Source: Motacilla alba alba (taxonomy: Eukaryota > Chordata > Aves > Passeriformes > Motacillidae). Taken from it: DNA of 64,000 nt. Both the position numbers and the translations under genes were made by a program. Under the pieces are notes generated by a model that worked only from the letters and a program-made list of their open reading frames with translations, made no database searches and was not told where the DNA came from. Where the stretch lies: positions 54,838,152 through 54,902,151 of the forward strand of contig NC_052017.1 in NCBI RefSeq assembly GCF_015832195.1, in the 5' to 3' direction. This document shows, piece by piece, positions 58,101 through 64,000 of this stretch (position 1 is the stretch's first letter; each line of letters opens with the position of its first letter).

Positions 58101-58551
58101 ACAGAGACGAGTTTGCAAACCATGATAAACAACAAAGAGAAGGAAGAGCTTGGAAGACTGTTTTGTGTGTGTGCATACATGATCATTTTGATCAGTTTAT
58201 CAACATCACTGCTAAATTACATGTTGTTTTCCTAAGTTCTTCTTTACTGGTAATCTCTAGTTCTATGCTCTCAGTTGAGTTTCTAGAGACTCGCTGTTTA
58301 CATAAGTAGCAGATAATTGATGGTGTAATGTATTTGGGTTGATTCATTATATCCTGAATTATTAAAACACACTACCTCTCCTTGAGGAGCTGAAATCTGA
58401 GCACAATGTGCTGCAAGTCAGAAATCCCTATGAGTAAAAGGAGCCACAGAAACTGGCTGCAGCACAGCAGGGAATACAGGGAGCATAAGCAGGTAGATAA
58501 CAGCAAAATCTAACCCTTTATTGGTTTTTTTGTGTGCTACTTCCTACACAG
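52141..58551. other. Long anonymous region, intron-like
   Basis: About 6.4 kb of AT-rich sequence without LTR edges, RNA genes or frames above 80 codons that carry a domain. A CCCCTCCCCTCCC tract lies near 52743. If the exon candidates downstream are real, this could be intron or promoter-distal sequence of that gene. Confidence 0.4.
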
Positions 58552-58650
58552 AAATTTGAAAGCTACATCTGGCTTATTGACTTGGTAGTCTCGAACTACT
58601 CGACTGCTGGCTTTGATAGGCGAGCCTCTAACCAGTTGAACTCTGAGCAG
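58552..58650 (+). CDS. Candidate host exon, 99 nt, phase 0
   Basis: A 33-codon stretch open in one frame, flanked by a good acceptor (TTTTTTTGTGTGCTACTTCC...ACAG with AG at 58550-58551) and a near-consensus donor (CAG|GTATGT at 58651). It encodes a peptide beginning KFESYIWLIDL and ending NSEQ. The length is an exact multiple of three and the sequence has CpGs and higher complexity than its surroundings. I do not recognise the protein. It might instead be a chance open stretch. Confidence 0.4.
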
Positions 58651-58852
58651 GTATGTAGGTAACTTGCCAATGAGAGTGTTTGGGGGAGGAGAAAATTCTT
58701 GGGTGCACGCCTCTCAGACCCTTTAAGAAGATGTGAGGCGTGGTGTGTGTGTGTTGTCACAGGCACACAAGGGCAGCTAAGAGTGAGCTCGAGTGCTCTG
58801 CTTCCACGAGGAAGAGAAAGGCAGCTACTGAAAGTACAAGCTGGCATAAATC

Positions 58853-58937
58853 ATGACAGACCCAAGCAGCAGAAAGGAAGCATTTAAAAAATGCCAGAGT
58901 GCTACATTCATCATTGATAACTATAACTTTACAATTG
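58853..58937 (+). CDS. Candidate first coding exon, 28 codons
   Basis: ATG at 58853 opens a 28-codon frame beginning MTDPSSRKEAFKK and ending at a strong donor, TTG|GTAAGC (GT at 58938-58939), in phase 1. A possible acceptor TTGTCACAG lies near 58762, and a TTTAAGAAG box near 58720 might serve a promoter. The peptide is hydrophilic with no signal sequence. I do not recognise it. Joining the 99-nt exon to the possible acceptor would meet a stop before this ATG, so the two would be alternative starts or one is spurious. Confidence 0.4.
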
Positions 58938-59674
58938 GTAAGCCTGATTTAATTTGTCTTCCTTCATTTATTTTCTTTTCTTTCTTTCCTGTCTTTCTTA
59001 GTAGTTCCAGTAAGTACAGCTAAAAGACAGCTGTTGTCAACCGCCATTTGTCAGTATGTGCCTCTAAAATGTACAGATGTCCTGCAATTTTTGCCTGAAT
59101 TGGTTTTGCATTCCATCTTCTGTATTTCTTTTGCCCAAGAAACTTGCCTTTGATATGCAGTCGCTCTGCATTATTTTGGTTTTGCTTGGGTTTTGGCCCA
59201 AGTTCACCAAGATGTTCGCAGTACTTTTGTTTTGGAACCTTACCTCAGGAAAGCTGGGCTCCAGGATTGCAGGTTTCCAGCTTGCTAGCTGCATTTCCTT
59301 CCTATGAGCCCAGAATGTCATCCTTGGGAGCCTTGGCTTTCTTTGCAATATTTTATTGTTTACTTAGCCAGTATTTCAAAATTCTGTAATCTTTTTTCAT
59401 TTTTCACTTTGCACAAAGATATATATGTAACAGTTTGCAAACACAAGAAGTAAAATTGCTGAGGCAATGAGAAATATTAAGGAAAGATTAGGAATTTTAG
59501 GATGGATTGCTGTCATAGTTTGGAGAGTGCTGTTTAATTTATATGTTTGCTGTCTTAGGGGAAAATGAGGCTTCTCAAAGTGAAAGGGCTTTTCCAATAG
59601 ACTTGGTACACAAAATTTGAGGATTCTCTGAGCAGACTGCTTTGCTACAAATGCTTATCTTACTAGGGTGTGCG

Positions 59675-59712
<38 letters not shown>

Positions 59713-60503
59713 TATGTGTGCCCCTATACATATCCATATAGATCTTAGAGACAAAGCAAGCTTACATCCCATTCGAATTTTTAGATTAAATCCAAGTTAA
59801 AGTATATGGATAACTTACTCGTAATAATCAATATAAATTCTTTTTGAATACTTTTAAGAAGACAGAGATTTCACTTCCTTGCCATTGTGAAATCAGGAAA
59901 GTTTTTCCTGGGTGATACTAACATAATTGGGCCAGAATTTCATCTAATAATGATGGATACAAGCTTTTATTGGTGTGAATGGACATATCTGCTTAGTCCT
60001 TTAATTCATGGAGAATTTGTTTTTGCAGTCATTAACATCATGCAAACATTAGGCTTGTTGAAAAAAATTGGAGATATATGTTTCATTAAAATATCTTTAC
60101 ATAGTTAAGATATCCTAACTATCTGTTAATGTTCGTATAGCACTTTAAAGGTGAAACTACCAAGCCAATGCTACTTTTGAAATTTCTTTCTCTAATGGGA
60201 AGGTCCTCCACAGGTTGTTGCAATATGTTCACTTTTGCACCCTCTATCCTAATCTCTTCCACTCTCAGCATCATTATTAATAGTAGGTTTTCATCACTTT
60301 GTGTCAGTCTGGTGGATGAAAATTTTCTTTTTCTTCAGGTTTAGTTTTATTTGCTTTATTGAGTTTTTTGTGGTTTTTTTTCTTGTTTTATTTTTTATTT
60401 ATTTTTAATTCAGGAACAAACCAGCAGGATTGCTGGGTTTGTTGCTCTGCTGTCTTTATTGCTACTCATGCTCACAATACAACAGGACTAATTTTAGGGT
60501 CAA
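58938..60503. other. Anonymous region
   Basis: It holds a (TA)n tract at about 59675-59702 followed by CACACATATATATGTGTG. No further exon could be supported. Confidence 0.4.
59675..59702. repeat. (TA)n microsatellite
   Basis: About 14 TA units followed by a short palindrome ACACATATATATGTGT. Confidence 0.9.
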
Positions 60504-60619
60504 ATGACTAAGGGTTTAGAACTGAAGGTTGTCTTGAGTAATCAAAAATGTTATGGTGTTTCATATTTTTATGAGCCCATAAATTGTTACTGTCTCTTTG
60601 AGGTTACTGTCTCTTTGAG

Positions 60620-61470
60620 GTGGCATATCTGGAGGTCTGGAGCCAGAATCATGGGGCAGGCAGGTGTGGTACACTTTAAAAGGTTGGAGCACACAGGCAG
60701 AGCTCCTTTTTTCACCTTTTGGCTTGCTTTCTCATCCCTTGCCACACTTCTTGGCTTTCACCTTAAAGCTGAGGTAGAATGGGCAGAGGCTTCCTTTTTG
60801 TTTTCTCTTATGTGTTTTGGCATTTTGCTTAAGGCAGAGATTGTTTTGGGGGGAGGGGGAAGGAGCTGTGGGCTAGCCACCCAGGAAAAACTGCATTTCT
60901 GCAATCCAAAACTGTTCCAGAGTGAACTTTGCAAACCTCTATTGGCAGTGCAAAGCCTGAGCTGGTCCCTCACCGGGCCACCCCATGTTGATTCTGGGAG
61001 ACTTTTTCTCTCCACCTGCAACACACCAGTGGCTCAGAGAACAGCAGCACCAACACTGGTGGAATACAGTGGGTGGCAGAAGGAAGCAGTGAGTGGTGGA
61101 GCTGACCCCACATGTTCTGGCAGTTCCCATATGGCACTAGAACTGCTTTGTAAGCTCATACCTTCCCAGGAGGGTTTACTGCCATCCTTTCCTCTTTGTC
61201 TCCCAAACTGCATAATTGCCAGCAAATGCTGCCATCTTGGTCAGATGCCATTTTTGCTCTTGAAAGGGGTGCTTTGCCATTTTGAATTTCTCTTTGTTCT
61301 TGGGGAGTTTGTGAGATTTATCAATTTTGTATCTAGTGATTAATTACTGTTATTTTTTGCCTGTTGCAGTTTTGCTTGTTAATAAACTGTTATTTTTTTT
61401 CACTTATATCTACTCAGATTTAGTTTCTCCTTATTGGTGGAAAGGGGTTGATTAAAACAGTGGGGGAGAA
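60620..61470 (+). repeat. LTR-like sequence, edges undefined
   Basis: It shows an ACTTTAAAAGG box near 60671, GC-richer middle sequence, and TTAATAAACTGTTATTTTT near 61378 followed by TCCTTATTGGTGGAAAGGGG, a style seen at the 3' end of avian ERV LTRs. A 279-codon ATG frame (60504-61343) crosses it but has no domain and is probably fortuitous. Confidence 0.35.
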
Positions 61471-61682
61471 CTCATGTTAGAGTGATCCCCTTTAAATTTT
61501 CTTAAAGCAAGACTCAAGGTTTTTCTGCTTCATGGGAGAGTTGTTGCATTGCAGCTTCTGTGCTACTTTTTTTCGTGTGCATCTGTATTTGATACACACA
61601 GTGTATTGATGCTATGACCTGTACATTATATAACATTTATTTTTGTATCTGGGCAAGTGTGCATTTTATTGAATCACATAAC

Positions 61683-62296
61683 TGCAAAAAAAAAAAAAAA
61701 AGCATATTTTATGATTGGCTTTTTGTAAATATTAGGATGAATATTATATGTGTTATGTTAGAAAGTTATGCTGTATTAATTTTCTCAAATATAGTTTTAG
61801 GTTATAGCATAATGTTAAAATATAAACTATGTATGTGGGATATTTTTTTAAAGAAAGGAATGAGGTACTTGCACCAGATAGCTGCCACAGGACACCTAAA
61901 GCTTTCAGAGAAAGAGGATTTATTGCTCCATTATCAGAAGAAACTAACTTCTTCCCGCCTCGCTCAGTCTTGAAGACGCTGTTAGAATTCAGAGGAAGAA
62001 GGTTGACACTGACCAGACAGAATTCTTTGTTTGAATGGGATTTATGCATCATGTGTGAGGTATATGAATATGCAACAGGCTATTGCTTTTAAGGGTTAAT
62101 CCTTGGTTAACGTGTGTCCTTTATCAGGCTTATTTTGCCCCGAACACGGTCCATAACTCTTTGTTCTTATTGTCTCATATTGTCCTAATCTCAATTGTTC
62201 AAATTTTTATTACTCTAATTATATTGCTATTTTATAACCCTTTTACTACTATTAAACTTCTAAAATTTTAAAAACAAGTGATTGGCATTTTTCACA
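61683..62296 (+). repeat. Solo LTR, family B (614 bp), sense copy
   Basis: It matches the reverse complement of 24413-25026 along its length and ends ATTTTTCACA. The 5' edge is altered by an A run (61686-61701). ATTAAA near 62249 is the probable poly(A) signal. No target duplication is visible. Confidence 0.8.
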
Positions 62297-62849
62297 CTAT
62301 GTAGTGTTACCAGCACTGTGTGGTAGATAGACCTAAATGATTCAAGTATTTGTTAATCATTATACTGAAGAAAATAAATCTATCCAAGAAACATCACAGC
62401 AACATTAGTGTGTCAGGGATGGGCTTAACTGTCTTTTTTTCCATCATTTGAGAATTCTATTTTTTGTGTCCTGATGATTTTTAAAAAGTTCTTGGGAAAT
62501 GCTGAGCTGCTGCATCTGCTGCTGTAGTATTAGCTGAGAGAAGAAGGCTGATACCCTTGAGGAACAGAGAAATATTAGTTTGAGAGAAAGTAACTTCCCT
62601 TTGGGTACAAAATAAATCATACTAGTTGTCATGCAAAATTTGCAAATTGTTGTCCAACTCTGTTCCAGACAGAGTGGGAACAACACACTGTGAGTTTGGG
62701 TTGGTCCATGATGAAATATCTGTACTATTAGAAATGAAGCATGGAAATAATTGTAACTTCTGTCTTGACTATCATCACCTCCAACTGCATGGTTGAGGGC
62801 ACTGGAAAAGCATGTCTGGCCATTCCATTGGTTTTTTTTGGTGTATTTG
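62297..62849. other. Anonymous spacer
   Basis: AT-rich. The minus-strand frame at 62444-62929 has no domain and runs into the CR1 tail. Confidence 0.4.
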
Positions 62850-62925
62850 GCAGTGTACAGTTTGCAATTGGTTTCAATGGTCTTAAATGTCTTTTCCAAC
62901 CTAAACGATACTATGAAAACATTTT
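62850..62925 (+). repeat. CR1 LINE 3' end fragment
   Basis: TGTCTTTTCCAACCTAAACG followed by ATACTATGA is a recognisable diverged form of the CR1 3' terminus (…CTTCCAACCTAAATGATTCTATGA in most avian copies, here with one 8-mer-like tail). The upstream TTCAATGGTCTTAAATG fits the same element. The fragment is old and 5'-truncated. It supports a bird or other sauropsid origin. Confidence 0.7.
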
Positions 62926-64000
62926 GCATTGATTCACATTTATACTGACTTCTAAGAAATCATGATCTTCACAGTGTTTTGAAAACTGATTACTGACTTT
63001 ATAAAAATTGTAATGAAAGTTAGCGAAAGACCAGGCCCTAACATTAAATGTGAAATTATGAGGCCAAAGAAGAAGCCTGGTGCAAGAAAAGCAACTTGCT
63101 GAAGGCTTGTAGCTAAATATCCTTGTGTCTCTGGAGGTGGACAGCATCTGCTTATAGAGCACAGCAAAGTAGAGCAGGTTCTCAACTGTTCTAATTTTCA
63201 CTTTAGCTGCTTACCACATTGGTGTTGGGACACAAGAGCTGTGGGAACTGCACACCTCCCAAGAACTTTACAGAAAGGCAATACTGTGTAGCTTTTATCT
63301 GTATAAAGAAACAAGGTAGTTGCACTCCTTTTCCTCTAGATGCAGCTGTTTTGACATACTCTGAGGAGGACTGAGGTGCACTGGCGCAGTGAGGATTTTG
63401 AATATTCCACTTTTATGGACTTCTTGCACTGGTAGTTGATGGAAAGATTGGAACTACAGTGTGAGCCATTTAGTGGGACTATTCAAGACCTGGAATCATG
63501 CAAGTTAATTTGATCTAGAAAGCTCAATCTGTCTCAGATGAAGGCTTCAGGATCTTTATTTGCCGTTGTTTATGTTACCAAATTTCAGAGTACATGGAGT
63601 TTTATATACACAAGATATTGCATTTGAGCTCTTGTTTGATTTTTGCTAATTTTTCCTCCAATAAAACATAACAGAGAGGAAATTAAGGCCTTTTTTCCCC
63701 CCAGTGCATTGCCTTATCACTGCTGTGCAAATGAGAGACTATTAACTCAGAATGCCAGTTAAGAGTTACTTGTTGTTGTAATTCATGTTCTAGAGGTTGG
63801 TCCACTGTCTTTAAACCTGGGAAAATGATAAACACAAATATTAATAAGAAGATACTTTCCTCAAACTCAAGTTTTCTGCTTTTTATATCCAGAAGCATCT
63901 GGCATGACTGTCCTATCCATTGTATAAAATAAATTTTTAGAAATAGATTTATAGAATGAAGTGGTGAGGAGTTCTGCTATAACTTAGGTGTTGTTGGAGA
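62926..64000. other. Anonymous right end
   Basis: No exon, RNA gene or repeat edge is recognised. Confidence 0.45.

Noticed and set aside
60504..61343. 279-codon ATG frame on the plus strand
   Set aside because: No domain or membrane pattern that I recognise; it overlaps LTR-like signals and GC-richer repeat-style sequence, and long chance frames are common in such elements.
62444..62929. 161-codon minus-strand frame
   Set aside because: It overlaps the antisense of a CR1 tail and has no recognisable domain.

Overview
The window looks like vertebrate nuclear DNA, most likely from a bird and probably a songbird. The base composition is AT-rich and intron-like, and there is a degraded CR1 LINE 3' tail near 62.9 kb. 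Several solo LTRs have the style of avian ERV-L elements, and the endogenous retroviruses (ERVs) combine betaretrovirus-like gag-pro-pol with, in one case, an alpharetrovirus-like env. The species is an inference. No complete host gene is visible; only two candidate host exons, near 58.6-58.9 kb, are supported.

Layout. 0.6-1.9 kb: an LTR nested inside another LTR. 2.0-5.9 kb and 11.0-13.4 kb: a complex satellite-like repeat with copies in both orientations. 6.3-6.7 kb: a solo LTR. 13.4-18.1 kb: anonymous. 18,154-23,742: ERV-1, a damaged betaretrovirus-like provirus with gag, dUTPase-like/protease and pol but no env, bounded by a 6-bp target duplication; its 5' LTR is cut down to about 80 bp. 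24.4-27.6 kb: solo LTRs and LTR-like sequence. 27,661-35,540: ERV-2, a structurally complete provirus. 35.6-41.1 kb: more solo LTRs, two of them nested. 43.6-47.9 kb: a decayed ERV-L-like element on the minus strand. 49.6-52.1 kb: two more solo LTRs. 52-64 kb: mostly anonymous, with the two exon candidates, another solo LTR and the CR1 tail.

ERV-2 is the centre of interest. Its two 388-bp LTRs look identical base for base, it has a CCCTGC target duplication, and gag, pro, pol and env are all open. Gag (568 aa), dUTPase-protease and Pol are read in three frames linked by two -1 shifts. Env is made from a spliced mRNA and resembles the alpharetroviral type (internal fusion peptide, CX6CC). The primer binding site resembles that for tRNA-Trp.

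Between pol and env lies a 177-codon open frame with no ATG, rich in Cys and Trp and carrying three CxxC pairs. It directly follows, in the same frame and across one TGA, a short ATG-started frame lying downstream of a plausible splice acceptor. I do not recognise it. It is the best candidate here for an undescribed retroviral accessory protein.
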